The notes: generated by a model from the letters alone, not told the origin. Shown: positions 25,405 to 34,496, numbered from the stretch's first letter. The stretch is DNA of 64,000 bases from Tigheibacillus halophilus (GCF_042683165.1 NZ_JBHUIZ010000013.1:164959-228958); one strand, 5' to 3'. Made by a program: numbers and translations.

Positions 25405-26340
25405 ATGGGAGAAAAAGTAGTTATCGCACTTGGCGGAAATGCCATTTTGCAGCCGAAACAAGCTGCAACATATGAAAATCAACTTGAAAATGTAAGGAAA
25501 AGCACAGAAATCATCGCTAGAATTGTCAAGAATGGACACAGCGTCATTGTGACGCATGGCAATGGACCGCAAGTCGGCAATATTTTAAGACAAAATGAAG
25601 AGGCGAAGGATGTTGTGCCTCCGTTCCCACTAGATGTCTGCAGTGCCGAGTCTCAAGGCTTCATCGGTTATATGATGGATCAGACGTTGAAAAACGAGTT
25701 GCATAAAGCAGGACAAACCAATGAAGTCGTCAGCATCCTGACACAGACCGAAGTGGACAAAAATGATCCGGCTTTTGAAAATCCTTCTAAACCGATTGGT
25801 GTTTTCTACTCGGAAGAGGAAGCCAATAAACTGGCTGAAGAAAAAGGCTGGATCGTCAAGGAAGATGCGGGACGCGGATATCGCCGGGTCGTTGCATCCC
25901 CATACCCGAAATCGATTCTCGGATCTGAAACGATTAAAAAACTGACCGATGTCGGTACAATCGTGATCGCTTCTGGAGGCGGCGGTGTTCCTGTCATTAA
26001 AAAAGAAAACGGTACTTACAAAGGAATCGAAGCCGTGATAGATAAAGATCGAAGCGGATTCAAGCTAGCCGAAGAAGCAAAAGCAGATACGTTGATGATC
26101 TTGACAGATGTGCAGAATGTATTTGTCAACTACGGAAAACCAGATCAGAAAGCACTGGGAGCCATCAGCCTTGCGGAAGCAAAACAGTATGAAAAAGAAG
26201 GACAGTTTTCTGCTGGAAGCATGGGACCGAAAATGGAGGCTGCCATTAAATTCGCTGAATTAGGTGGGAGAGCGATCATTTGTTCATTGGACCAGGCTGA
26301 CTTGGCAATGGAAGGTAAAGCCGGAACACAAATCTCATAA
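25405..26340 (+). CDS. arcC: Carbamate kinase (catabolic)
   Basis: Amino-acid-kinase-fold enzyme, 311 aa, that transfers phosphate from carbamoyl phosphate to ADP to make ATP and carbamate (then ammonia and CO2). ALGGNAILQ at the N-terminus, THGNGPQVGN and ASGGGGVPV nucleotide/substrate loops, and the family-typical EAVIDKDRSGFKLAEEA and FSAGSMGPKMEAA. No arginine deiminase genes (arcA, arcB) are present, so its carbamoyl phosphate must come from the FdrA-YlbE-YlbF enzyme beside it. It corresponds to E. coli AllK (YbcF). AGGAGG lies just before the ATG; a terminator follows. Confidence 0.95.
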   Translation: MGEKVVIALGGNAILQPKQAATYENQLENVRKSTEIIARIVKNGHSVIVTHGNGPQVGNILRQNEEAKDVVPPFPLDVCSAESQGFIGYMMDQTLKNELHKAGQTNEVVSILTQTEVDKNDPAFENPSKPIGVFYSEEEANKLAEEKGWIVKEDAGRGYRRVVASPYPKSILGSETIKKLTDVGTIVIASGGGGVPVIKKENGTYKGIEAVIDKDRSGFKLAEEAKADTLMILTDVQNVFVNYGKPDQKALGAISLAEAKQYEKEGQFSAGSMGPKMEAAIKFAELGGRAIICSLDQADLAMEGKAGTQIS

Positions 26341-26415
26341 TAATCATGGAAAAGTACGAGTGCCTTACCAGCTAAAAGTAAGCGCTAGGACTTCTATTTT
26401 TCCATGCTTCAACAT

Positions 26416-26453
26416 GAGGCTGTCTCTCACTAACAATAGAGTCAGCCTCTTTT
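26416..26453 (+). terminator. Terminator of the fdrA-arcC operon
   Basis: GAGGCTG-CTCT pairs with AGAG-CAGCCTC, then a T-run. A second, looser stem, CATGGAAAA/TTTTCCATG, lies just upstream (26345-26406). Confidence 0.8.
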
Positions 26454-26560
26454 AAACATTTCCTTGTGCTCATATGCACTATGCAAGCTGCTGCCAAATC
26501 GATTATACTGAGGAAGAGTGCTGTCAGATAACGCGGGAACACACATAGCGAGGTTTTGTG

Positions 26561-29179
26561 ATGAAAAAAAATAGATCATTTAAAAAAGAACTCATATACT
26601 CTTTTCTCACGATTGGATTATTGTCTATCGTTCTGCTTGGTATTTTTCAAATCTATCATGTGAAAACATTAGTGAATGAAAACCAGAACAGTCAGATACG
26701 TATGACTGACTTCTTGGAGGATTATATCAAAAACTATGTGCAACAGCATGAAAGAATCATTCAGACAATGTCGCAGAACATCTCGCAACTATATGAGCAG
26801 AAAGATTACGGCAAAATTAAAGAGAAACTGGAAGAGGTGAAAGAAAACTATCCAGGATTTCTTAATTTATATGTCGGTGATAAAAGCGGGCATTCTCTTG
26901 TGTTTTTTCCGGACGTATATTCGGATGGCGCCAAAAGAGAGTCCTTGGACTTCAGTGACCGATCTTATTATAAAGAGCTGCTAAGAAAAAAGGATACGGT
27001 CATCTCACCTATTTTCCATGGCAGGGGCGGTACGGATAAATTGCTTGTCACGATTGTCTCTCCTATATTTAATGATGACGGAAAAATGCAGGGATACATT
27101 TTGGGCGGGCTGGATTTGAGTGAATTGGAATCCTATGTAAAAAGCAGGATATTGGGAAAAGCAAGCCATGCGGTCGTACTTGATCAGGATTATAATGCCA
27201 TCATCCACCCGGATGTTGATGCAAGAACAGAAATTGCTAATTTCTCAGATTCACCTGTTGTGAAATACATGCAGAAAGAAAAAGGGTCCGGAAAGCGAAG
27301 CATGTCTTATAAATCTGATAATGGAAAAAGCGAATTTATCACTTATGCGAAATTGAGCAACCCGGACTGGACCATTTGGATTGCTAACCCGACAACGGTC
27401 ATAACTAACACCTACAAAAAATCGATTTTGACTATCCTGATATTTGTCTTTATCACCAGTATTGTTGTCGTAACTGCCAGTTTGATTTTGACCCATCGGT
27501 TAGAAAGGGTCATACGCGCATTGCTGACGTATATCAAAGATTATACCAAAGGCTACCAGAAGAAAAAAACAGTCGAAGTTAAGCAGACGATCCAAGGACC
27601 TAAGGAAATGGAGCAACTACTCATTTATTTTAATGACTTGATGGAGGAAATTTCTGACGGCAGGGAAAAACTGATGAGATTGAATGCTGATTTGGAGAAG
27701 CGGGTCCAAGAAAGAACGGCGAATCTGGAAAATAAAAATAATGAATTAAGTGCTGTGAATAAGCTGATTACTTCCGTGACGTCAGAACGGGATATGGCAC
27801 ATTTTATTCAGCACTGTCTACAGGATATCACAGAGTTTACCCAATTTGATATCCATGTCTTTTATCAGGATAAGGCGGTTACCAGCAGGGAGATTCATGC
27901 CATTCCTGATTACCAGACATATTTCAATGCCTTCACTCCTAGTGCCAGTCAGCTAGTGGAACCAATTGTATTTGGTAATTCCCGCAAAGGTTTTCTTGCT
28001 GTCAATCTGGATAAAGACCAGTCGGTAACTGGAAACGACAGGGAATTCTTACAGACATTTGCCAGATCATTGGCTATAATGTTGCAGAACAAAGAGCTTT
28101 ATGAACTTTACCGGGATAAACATGCTGAGCTTGAGGCAGTACTTGAAAGTATGTTCGAAGGGATCATGCTGCTTGATAACCAGCAACAGATTAAATATGT
28201 GAATGAATTTTTCTGGAACATTATTGAAAATGAATCACATAGTAGTGCTGCATTGAAAAACATGGATGATGTACGGAAGAGATTCACTGCCATGTTCGAG
28301 GTGGAGGAAGAAACACTTGCATCATTTTTCAATAATGAGGATGGAGAGCTCAAGCTGGAATATAAAAAAGAGACAGGGAAGACAGACTTTTATATGCTCA
28401 ACAAGTTTTCCGTTGTATCTGATCAAAAGTCTGTGGGAGAAGGACTCTTGATCAGGGATATCACGAAAGAGGAAGAAATAGACACGCTCAAGAACAATTT
28501 GATTTCCCTGACATCCCATGAATTCAAGACCCCCATTACAAATATCAAGGGCAGTGTGGAGACACTGCTGCGGCCAGATGTCGAATGGGACGCACTTTTT
28601 CAGCAAGAATTGCTGGAGGGGGTACACGAAGATATCGACCGGATTCAGCATCTGGTCAATGACTGGATGGACATTTCGAAAATCGAATCAGGTACTATGT
28701 ATGTGGAGCGTAATATGATTCGTGCAGATCATGTCATCGAAGAATCACTTGAACTGGTACCAATGGCACTCAGAGAGGATGCTTCTTTCAATTTTTATAA
28801 TAAAGCTTCAGAATATCTATTTTTCTATGCAGATAAACATCGTGTTCAGCAAGTACTATTGAACCTATTTACCAATGCGTTACGTTATAATGACAGAACA
28901 GAAAAGAAAATCGCTGTCACTCTAAGTACAGATGATGATTATCTTACCATCTCTGTTTCAGATAATGGCATTGGCATATCAGAAGAGCATCTGGAAAAAA
29001 TATTCAACCGTTTTTATCAAGTTGATGTAACCGCAACAAGGAGATCAGGGGGGACAGGGCTTGGCCTTGCCATTTGTAAAGGTATTATGGAAGCACATGA
29101 AGGGAAGATAACGGTATCTTCGAGTCCGGATACCGGGAGCACATTTACACTTTATTTTCCATTGACAAAGGGGCGATGA
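26561..29179 (+). CDS. Cache-domain sensor histidine kinase with GAF and PAS domains
   Basis: 872-aa membrane sensor. Helix 1 (about 12-34) and helix 2 (about 288-310) flank an extracytoplasmic double-Cache-like domain that includes DFSDRSYYKELLRKKD and SPIFHGRGGTDKLLVTIVSP, typical small-ligand sensing modules. A HAMP-like and coiled linker, a GAF-like domain (about 405-515) and a PAS domain (about 525-630) follow. HisKA has the phospho-acceptor His near residue 652 in SLTSHEFKTPI. HATPase_c carries NLFTNALRYN, DNGIGIS and GGTGLGLAICKG. It sits between the carbamoyl operon and its regulator, so it probably senses the pathway substrate outside the cell. Confidence 0.9.
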   Translation: MKKNRSFKKELIYSFLTIGLLSIVLLGIFQIYHVKTLVNENQNSQIRMTDFLEDYIKNYVQQHERIIQTMSQNISQLYEQKDYGKIKEKLEEVKENYPGFLNLYVGDKSGHSLVFFPDVYSDGAKRESLDFSDRSYYKELLRKKDTVISPIFHGRGGTDKLLVTIVSPIFNDDGKMQGYILGGLDLSELESYVKSRILGKASHAVVLDQDYNAIIHPDVDARTEIANFSDSPVVKYMQKEKGSGKRSMSYKSDNGKSEFITYAKLSNPDWTIWIANPTTVITNTYKKSILTILIFVFITSIVVVTASLILTHRLERVIRALLTYIKDYTKGYQKKKTVEVKQTIQGPKEMEQLLIYFNDLMEEISDGREKLMRLNADLEKRVQERTANLENKNNELSAVNKLITSVTSERDMAHFIQHCLQDITEFTQFDIHVFYQDKAVTSREIHAIPDYQTYFNAFTPSASQLVEPIVFGNSRKGFLAVNLDKDQSVTGNDREFLQTFARSLAIMLQNKELYELYRDKHAELEAVLESMFEGIMLLDNQQQIKYVNEFFWNIIENESHSSAALKNMDDVRKRFTAMFEVEEETLASFFNNEDGELKLEYKKETGKTDFYMLNKFSVVSDQKSVGEGLLIRDITKEEEIDTLKNNLISLTSHEFKTPITNIKGSVETLLRPDVEWDALFQQELLEGVHEDIDRIQHLVNDWMDISKIESGTMYVERNMIRADHVIEESLELVPMALREDASFNFYNKASEYLFFYADKHRVQQVLLNLFTNALRYNDRTEKKIAVTLSTDDDYLTISVSDNGIGISEEHLEKIFNRFYQVDVTATRRSGGTGLGLAICKGIMEAHEGKITVSSSPDTGSTFTLYFPLTKGR

Positions 29180-29182
29180 ACA

Positions 29183-29914
29183 TTGAAACAAAAAATTTGT
29201 GTAGTAGATGATGAAGCAAAAATTTTACGATTCATTTCAGCAAATTTGAAATCTGTTGGCTATGATGTGACAACAGTCGAATCTGGCGAGTCCCTCCTGG
29301 AGAAATTCGATTTGATTTCTCCTGATTTGGTACTGCTGGATATCATGATGCCCGGTCAGGATGGCTTTTATGTTCTGGAAGAGTTGCGTAAATTCAGCAA
29401 TGTACCAGTTATTATGCTGACAGCGAGAAGCAATTCCAAAGACAAAGTACAGGGATTGAACCTTGGTGCGGATGACTATTTGACTAAGCCATTTTCCTTG
29501 GATGAGTTGTTCGCGAGAGTGAATGCCGTTTTACGACGAATACAGGATAGTCCGGCTGAACAGCATTCAGTCAACACTTCCTGCGTGAAGACTGGGGAGT
29601 TGGAAATTGACTTGGGCAGCAAGCGTTGCTGGATTAATCAGTCTGAATTAAAATTGACGCAAACTGAATTTCTCCTTGTGGAAATTCTGGCTATGAACAT
29701 TGACAAGGTGGTTCAGCATGAAACACTTCTTTCGGAAGTATGGGGGCCACAGTACAGAGACGATATTGAATATTTGCGTGTCGCCATTGCGAGAATCAGG
29801 AGAAAAGTCAAAGAAAATCTGATAAATAAAGAAGAATACATTATCACATATCCTGGGCTTGGATACATGCTTAAAAGCGTGAACAATGAAACTGTACACG
29901 CTGGTACGCCATGA
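29183..29914 (+). CDS. OmpR-family response regulator
   Basis: 243 aa. Receiver domain with acidic pocket VVDDE, phospho-acceptor Asp53 in LVLLDIMMPG and Lys in DYLTKPFS. The C-terminal winged-helix domain (about 135-235) ends with the YLRVAIARIRRKV recognition helix and the TYPGLGYML hairpin. TTG start, 3 bp after the kinase stop, with AAAGGGG upstream. It is the natural candidate to bind the paired TAATG repeats upstream of fdrA (21181) and of the transporter (30124). A terminator follows. Confidence 0.92.
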   Translation: MKQKICVVDDEAKILRFISANLKSVGYDVTTVESGESLLEKFDLISPDLVLLDIMMPGQDGFYVLEELRKFSNVPVIMLTARSNSKDKVQGLNLGADDYLTKPFSLDELFARVNAVLRRIQDSPAEQHSVNTSCVKTGELEIDLGSKRCWINQSELKLTQTEFLLVEILAMNIDKVVQHETLLSEVWGPQYRDDIEYLRVAIARIRRKVKENLINKEEYIITYPGLGYMLKSVNNETVHAGTP

Positions 29915-29925
29915 TCCAATATATA

Positions 29926-29950
29926 AAACCGGCTCGCAGCCGGTTTTTTT
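29926..29950 (+). terminator. Terminator of the two-component system
   Basis: AAACCGGC/GCCGGTTT stem with a five-base loop and a T-run. Confidence 0.85.
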
Positions 29951-30123
29951 GTTGCACTGGTAAGCAATACCGACTTGTTCATAACCTTAAGTTTGACGTG
30001 TGGTAAACGTAAGGTTCAGTCTATCGCCCCAAGTTCTAACTTCTTGCAATCCCAGATGGGCTGAAGATATTGCAGGATAGTGGAGAGGAAGTTTGGCGAA
30101 TAAACTGAAAACGTTTTTTTTAA

Positions 30124-30183
30124 TGTTTTTGTAATGCAAACACTTTCATTTTTATTCTACTGTAATGCCCATTCCATTATGAT
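30124..30183 (+). promoter_or_regulatory. Promoter module shared with fdrA (copy upstream of the MFS gene)
   Basis: Near-identical to 21181-21240: the first 45 bp match at 39 positions, GTAATGC repeats at 30131 and 30162 are 31 bp apart, the -35 region is TTCTAC, and after 17 bp comes the -10 TATGAT (30178-30183). Conserved length and phase argue for a common activator. Confidence 0.7.
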
Positions 30184-30249
30184 GAGGGTAGAAAGAAATC
30201 ATATCCAGTCTTTGCTATCGACCTATATAAAAACTTTGAGGAGGAAAAA

Positions 30250-31515
30250 ATGATGGCAAAATCATCCGCAGAAATGGCAGACTCTCATAAAAAGAAAGAG
30301 TTGATCCCTTATTGGGTGAAAGCAGTAATTGTATTTTTCCTGGGATGGGTTGCGATTTATGGAACACGTTCCGTGCTTAACCCTGTGATGGACAATGTCC
30401 AGGCCGAATTTGGTTTATCGGCATCACAGCTTGGATTGATCAGTAGTATATTTTTCCTGGGCTATGCAGCTTTGAACATACCATCCGGTATTGTCGGCGA
30501 CAAAATCGGTAAGAAGAAGGTGTTGGTACCAGGTATTATTCTTTTCGGTTTGTTTGCAGCTATTACAGGCGCGATGCCTTCGTTCTTCTTGTTTATATTC
30601 ATGTGGCTGATGGTCGGGGTGTTCCAAGGTTTTTATTATGGTCCATCCTATGGCCTGTCTTCAGAAGCAATTCCGCAAAAACATCTCACTGTCGGCAGTG
30701 CGATCATCAACAGCGGGATGGCGTTCGGTTTATCAGGAGGATATTATATTTCCAGCATAACAGTTGGAACGATGGGAATGAGCTGGAGGGCGCCGTTCTA
30801 CATTATCGCAATTCCTGTTGTCATTATAGGTCTTCTAATGTGGTGGATCATTAAAGACCATCCAAAATCGAAGGCCGAAAGACAAGCTGAAGCAGCAAAC
30901 GGGGAAAAATTGAAGCTTGGAGATCTGTTTAAAAACAGAAACTTGATTTTGGCATATATCACGATCTTCTGTGCGATTTATGGATTCTTTGTAGTTGTTA
31001 CTTGGATGCCGTATTATTTGCAGCATGCTCGCGGCATCACTGGAAGTGCAGTGGCGACTATTTCTTCCCTGGTCCCATGGGCTGCGGTTCCAGGATCCAT
31101 TTTGTTCAGCTGGATAGCCGACCGCATGGGAAAACGTCGTCCGGTATTGCTGGTTATGCTTCCGCTGTCCATCATTGCAATGGTATCCATTGTCGCTTTT
31201 GATAACATGTATGTATTATACGCAGCATTGATTGGTTACGGAATTTTCGGCAAAATCAGTACAAACCCTGTACTTGTTGCAGTTGTTGCTGATAACGCAC
31301 CGAAAAATGCATACAGCACATCTTTTGGGGTGTACAATTTTATCGGAATGTGCGGTTCCATCCTGGCACCTTACATTACCGGATTTCTGACAGATATCAC
31401 TGGAAGCCTGAACATGGGATTCTACTTTGCAGGTGCATTGCTTATCGTTGGAACAATCGCTGCAGCTTTAATCAAAGAAGATAATCGTCCGAACGTCGAG
31501 GGCGCTGCATCTTAA
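30250..31515 (+). CDS. MFS transporter, anion:cation symporter (ACS)-like
   Basis: 421-aa major facilitator with 12 predicted helices in two halves. The N-terminal half has GLISSIFFLGYAALNIPSG and the loop-2/3 motif GDKIGKKKVLV; the matching loop in the second half is WIADRMGKRRPVL. The pattern fits the anion:cation symporter group that imports organic acids such as galactonate, glucarate or phthalate. It shares its promoter module with the fdrA operon, so I infer that it imports the anionic substrate of that pathway (oxalurate or another ureido acid). AGGAGG precedes the ATG. Confidence 0.87.
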   Translation: MMAKSSAEMADSHKKKELIPYWVKAVIVFFLGWVAIYGTRSVLNPVMDNVQAEFGLSASQLGLISSIFFLGYAALNIPSGIVGDKIGKKKVLVPGIILFGLFAAITGAMPSFFLFIFMWLMVGVFQGFYYGPSYGLSSEAIPQKHLTVGSAIINSGMAFGLSGGYYISSITVGTMGMSWRAPFYIIAIPVVIIGLLMWWIIKDHPKSKAERQAEAANGEKLKLGDLFKNRNLILAYITIFCAIYGFFVVVTWMPYYLQHARGITGSAVATISSLVPWAAVPGSILFSWIADRMGKRRPVLLVMLPLSIIAMVSIVAFDNMYVLYAALIGYGIFGKISTNPVLVAVVADNAPKNAYSTSFGVYNFIGMCGSILAPYITGFLTDITGSLNMGFYFAGALLIVGTIAAALIKEDNRPNVEGAAS

Positions 31516-31526
31516 TCAACAAAATG

Positions 31527-31562
31527 AAACAGCTGTTGCCTCGTGGCAGCAGCTGTTTTTTG
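31527..31562. terminator. Bidirectional terminator between MFS and HAD genes
   Basis: AACAGCTGTTGCC/GGCAGCAGCTGTT stem, flanked by A- and T-rich runs. Confidence 0.8.
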
Positions 31563-31570
31563 TTTGGAAC

Positions 31571-32356
31571 TTAATTGATTACACCAAGCTTCCTAAGCCC
31601 TTGGGAAATACCATCCTCATCAACAGAAGAAGTACGGTATTTCGCGTATTGGAATAAGTCGGGGTGGGCGTTTGCCATAGCGAAGCTTGCACCTGCAGTT
31701 TGCAGCATTTCTTTATCATTCATGCCATCTCCAAAAGCGATGGCATCTTCAGCGGTGTAGCCAAGCTCTTGCATGACTTCTTTAATTGCCTGCCCTTTAT
31801 TCATCTGATCCCGAATCACGTCAAAACAGGATTGTGCTCCTTCGATATTGACTTGTGAAAGATGCATGTCCTTACCGAGTTTGTAATCATCCAGTTCATC
31901 TTCCTGCACATTGATTAATGTCATCCCTAAGACCTGATCAAGTATTTCAGCTTGGTAAAGCTTGTTTTCTTCTAATTGGAACAATTGGATAAAACTTGTT
32001 GTGGATGTCGCATCAAGCGAACTGAAATAATTGCTGTCATATGTGTAAAGTACGAAATCATGTCCAAGTTTTTGAGCTGTATGCACGATGTCAGAGACTG
32101 TTTGTTTTTCCATGGGCGCATTTAGAACCATTTTATCTTGAAAAGTCGCATAGGCACCATTATAGCCGATGAATGATTCAATATGCAGCTTATTAGCCAG
32201 TTTTTTAATTTCATGAATCGGTCTTCCTGTTGCGAAAAATACTTCAATTCCGTTTTGTTTTGTTTCGAGAATCGCCTGCCGGGTCGAGTCAGTGCAGGTA
32301 TGGTCAGACTTCAGGGTTGTTCCGTCAATATCGAGAAATAATGCTTTGTATGTCAT
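31571..32356 (-). CDS. Cof-type HAD-IIB phosphatase
   Basis: 261-aa HAD hydrolase. Motif I FLDIDGTTLKSD near the N-terminus, motif II FFATGRP, the C2B cap in the middle, and motif III/IV AIAFGDGMNDKEMLQTAG. Members dephosphorylate sugar phosphates, flavin or PLP-type cofactors; the specific substrate cannot be read from sequence. AAGGAG lies eight bases before ATG 32356, which I prefer over the in-frame ATG at 32371. Single gene. Confidence 0.88.
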   Translation of the reverse strand: MTYKALFLDIDGTTLKSDHTCTDSTRQAILETKQNGIEVFFATGRPIHEIKKLANKLHIESFIGYNGAYATFQDKMVLNAPMEKQTVSDIVHTAQKLGHDFVLYTYDSNYFSSLDATSTTSFIQLFQLEENKLYQAEILDQVLGMTLINVQEDELDDYKLGKDMHLSQVNIEGAQSCFDVIRDQMNKGQAIKEVMQELGYTAEDAIAFGDGMNDKEMLQTAGASFAMANAHPDLFQYAKYRTSSVDEDGISQGLRKLGVIN

Positions 32357-32397
32357 GTTGGACTCCTTCATTTAAATGTTATCAACTACCGATGTTA

Positions 32398-32434
32398 CAG
32401 ACCAATTTGAACTGGTCTGCCACTTCATGTGGCA
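32398..32434 (-). other. Tandem small hairpins upstream of the HAD gene
   Basis: CAGACCA/TGGTCTG (32398-32419) and TGCCAC/GTGGCA (32418-32434) are adjacent perfect stems about 45 bp upstream of the HAD start. They could be operators or a structured leader; no known riboswitch is recognised. Confidence 0.3.
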
Positions 32435-32505
32435 CCGGCGGACACAACCCCATATTAGCATAAAACAAAATCATTAGGAGGAAAAATGCCTGCAAGCGAT
32501 GATTT

Positions 32506-32527
32506 GCGGGCGCTTGCTAACGCCCGC
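32506..32527. terminator. GC-rich hairpin between the HAD and symporter genes
   Basis: GCGGGCG/CGCCCGC stem with an eight-base loop and a modest T/A-rich flank. It is the only clear terminator candidate downstream of the symporter gene. Confidence 0.5.
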
Positions 32528-32662
32528 TATATTTTATCTGAGATGGGCAGGTATAATAAAACCCTGGTCAACAGTGGAGTTGTGGAAAACATGAACTTGG
32601 CATCAGTTAAGATGAAGCGAACATCATAACACAGGGAATTTTTTCTGGAAATTGACGGTGGT

Positions 32663-33868
32663 TCAGGAGACCATGTCATTACTCCGATTGGATTCAGACA
32701 CATCAACGACGACGCTTGCAGAAGCATCTCCAATAATATTGACAGAGGTGCGCATCATGTCAAGTATCCGATCGATACTGGCAATCAAGGCGATGCCTTC
32801 CAGTGGAAGGTTAACAGCTGCGAGAACCATGGAAAGCATGATCATCCCTGCTCCAGGTACACCTGCAGCGCCGATGGAGGCAAGAGTAGCGACAATGGCC
32901 ACAATGACCAGCTGAGAAAAACTAAGTGTAATGCTGAAATACTGTGCAACGAATATGACGGCAATACCTTGATAAATGGCAGTTCCATCCATGTTGATTG
33001 TTGCTCCGAGTGGCAAAACAAAGCTGGATGTCTGTTTAGAAACCCCAAGGTTTTTTTCCGTGTTTTCCATCGTGATCGGCAATGTGCCAGAACTGGAACA
33101 GGTAGTAAAAGCGACGGCAGCTGCAGGGAAAATCCCTTTGAAAAATACAAGTGGATGCATCTTACCAAGCTTTTTAACGGCTATGGAATAGATGATACCT
33201 GCATGAAGGATACAAGCAATAAGCATAGCCAATATCAATTTCATTAATGGCAGCAGGACTGAAATGCCATAAGCACCAACAATAGGAGCAAGTAAACCAA
33301 ATATACCTAATGGTACGAGCAGCATCACCATGTTTGTGATTTTGTACATGATTTCTGCCAAACCATCGAAAAAATGCTGTACTGGAGCAGCTTTTTCCCC
33401 GACAACTGTAATCCCGATACCAAGGAAGATGGCGAAAAAGATAATTTGCAGCACGTCACCATTCGTCAGAGCTTCAATCGGATTAGTCGGAATGATGGCT
33501 AGTAATGTCGCAATAACGCCTTCTGTTTCATTGACTTCCACACTTCCAGCTTCCAGTGCGACGTGTGAGACATTTCCTGGTGAGAAAAGATAGCCTGCAG
33601 CAATCCCGATACAAATTGCTATAAAACTGGTAATTAAATAATAGCTGATTGTTTTTCCTCCCAGACGCCCAAGTTTCTTGACATCTCCAGCCCCAGTCAC
33701 ACCTACAACAATAGTGGAAAGTATGAGGGGTACGATGATGAATTTAATGAGTCTGAGAAATAAATCTCCTAGCGGCTGTACATATTTGCTCTGTTCTCCG
33801 AAAATGAGTCCTACGATAACTGCCAGTATGAATGCAATGATAATTTGCCAGACGAAACTTTTTTTCAT
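32663..33868 (-). CDS. Dicarboxylate/amino acid:cation symporter (DAACS family)
   Basis: 401-aa glutamate-transporter-fold symporter. The conserved first re-entrant loop with its serine-rich motif (TTCSSSGTLPITM), then GATINMDGTAIYQG with NMDGT in helix 7, and the second loop AGVPGAG are all present. Typical substrates are glutamate/aspartate or C4-dicarboxylates with Na+ or H+. Strong GGAGGAGG before the ATG. Single gene, divergent from the small membrane protein at 34174. The upstream region has a palindrome ATGTTTTCAAACAT (33948-33961) of unknown role. Confidence 0.9.
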   Translation of the reverse strand: MKKSFVWQIIIAFILAVIVGLIFGEQSKYVQPLGDLFLRLIKFIIVPLILSTIVVGVTGAGDVKKLGRLGGKTISYYLITSFIAICIGIAAGYLFSPGNVSHVALEAGSVEVNETEGVIATLLAIIPTNPIEALTNGDVLQIIFFAIFLGIGITVVGEKAAPVQHFFDGLAEIMYKITNMVMLLVPLGIFGLLAPIVGAYGISVLLPLMKLILAMLIACILHAGIIYSIAVKKLGKMHPLVFFKGIFPAAAVAFTTCSSSGTLPITMENTEKNLGVSKQTSSFVLPLGATINMDGTAIYQGIAVIFVAQYFSITLSFSQLVIVAIVATLASIGAAGVPGAGMIMLSMVLAAVNLPLEGIALIASIDRILDMMRTSVNIIGDASASVVVDVSESNRSNDMVS

Positions 33869-34173
33869 TCATCCTCCTCCTTATGAGAAATAGTGAGAAG
33901 ATGGAATGGTATGTTCCTCCTTCCCTTTATATTCATCGTATTCATGAATGTTTTCAAACATGTGTAAGGAAGTGTCAAATGGAACGCCTGCATTCTGCCT
34001 TGAATTGTAATCCCGAGTGAATGATCAAGGGATATTCCAAAATTGTGGTTTCATTTAAAAAAAGTATCTATCTGCGCAATAAAAATGTGTTTGACTTTCG
34101 TCAGGCTTCCATGTAAACTGAAAGATGACATAATATTTTTAAAAAATACATAGCAACAAATGAGGTGAATACT

Positions 34174-34464
34174 TTGGTAGGTCCAGTAGTGGCAATTGGC
34201 GCAGTCATGTTGGTCATTTTGATGCTGCTCGGTTTTGCTTTGTTGAAAGCCTCTGCTAAAGCAGTATACCTGGCATATTTCCCACTGATTGTCATATTTG
34301 TAACCGGCGTCATCATGGCTGTGTTGCCTAAAATGATCGGTAAGATCGAGATGCTCGGGGCAGGAGTAGGCGGCTGGGGAATCAGTTTCCTGTTCGCCGC
34401 TGTAATTTCTGGTTTGTGCACCCCAATTTTAGATGTATACCTGCGTTCCGGCAAACAATCATGA
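34174..34464 (+). CDS. Small membrane protein, three to four helices, unknown function
   Basis: 96 aa, almost entirely hydrophobic: helices at about 1-25, 33-50 and 60-88, with short polar turns and a basic tail (RSGKQS). No catalytic motif is seen and I do not recognise a family with confidence; small YesK-like bacillar membrane proteins have a similar size and layout. TTG 34174 is chosen because GAGGTGAA covers the in-frame GTG at 34165. A perfect terminator follows, so this is a monocistronic gene. Confidence 0.6.
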   Translation: MVGPVVAIGAVMLVILMLLGFALLKASAKAVYLAYFPLIVIFVTGVIMAVLPKMIGKIEMLGAGVGGWGISFLFAAVISGLCTPILDVYLRSGKQS

Positions 34465-34496
34465 AAAAAAGCGATACCTTGCGTATCGCTTTTTTC
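34464..34496. terminator. Bidirectional terminator
   Basis: AAAAAAAGCGATA/TATCGCTTTTTT stem. Serves the small membrane protein and ytaF. Confidence 0.88.

Noticed and set aside
29984..30015. Inverted repeat ACCTTA...TAAGGT downstream of the response regulator
   Set aside because: Imperfect, no T-run and not positioned at a promoter; chance pairing is likely.
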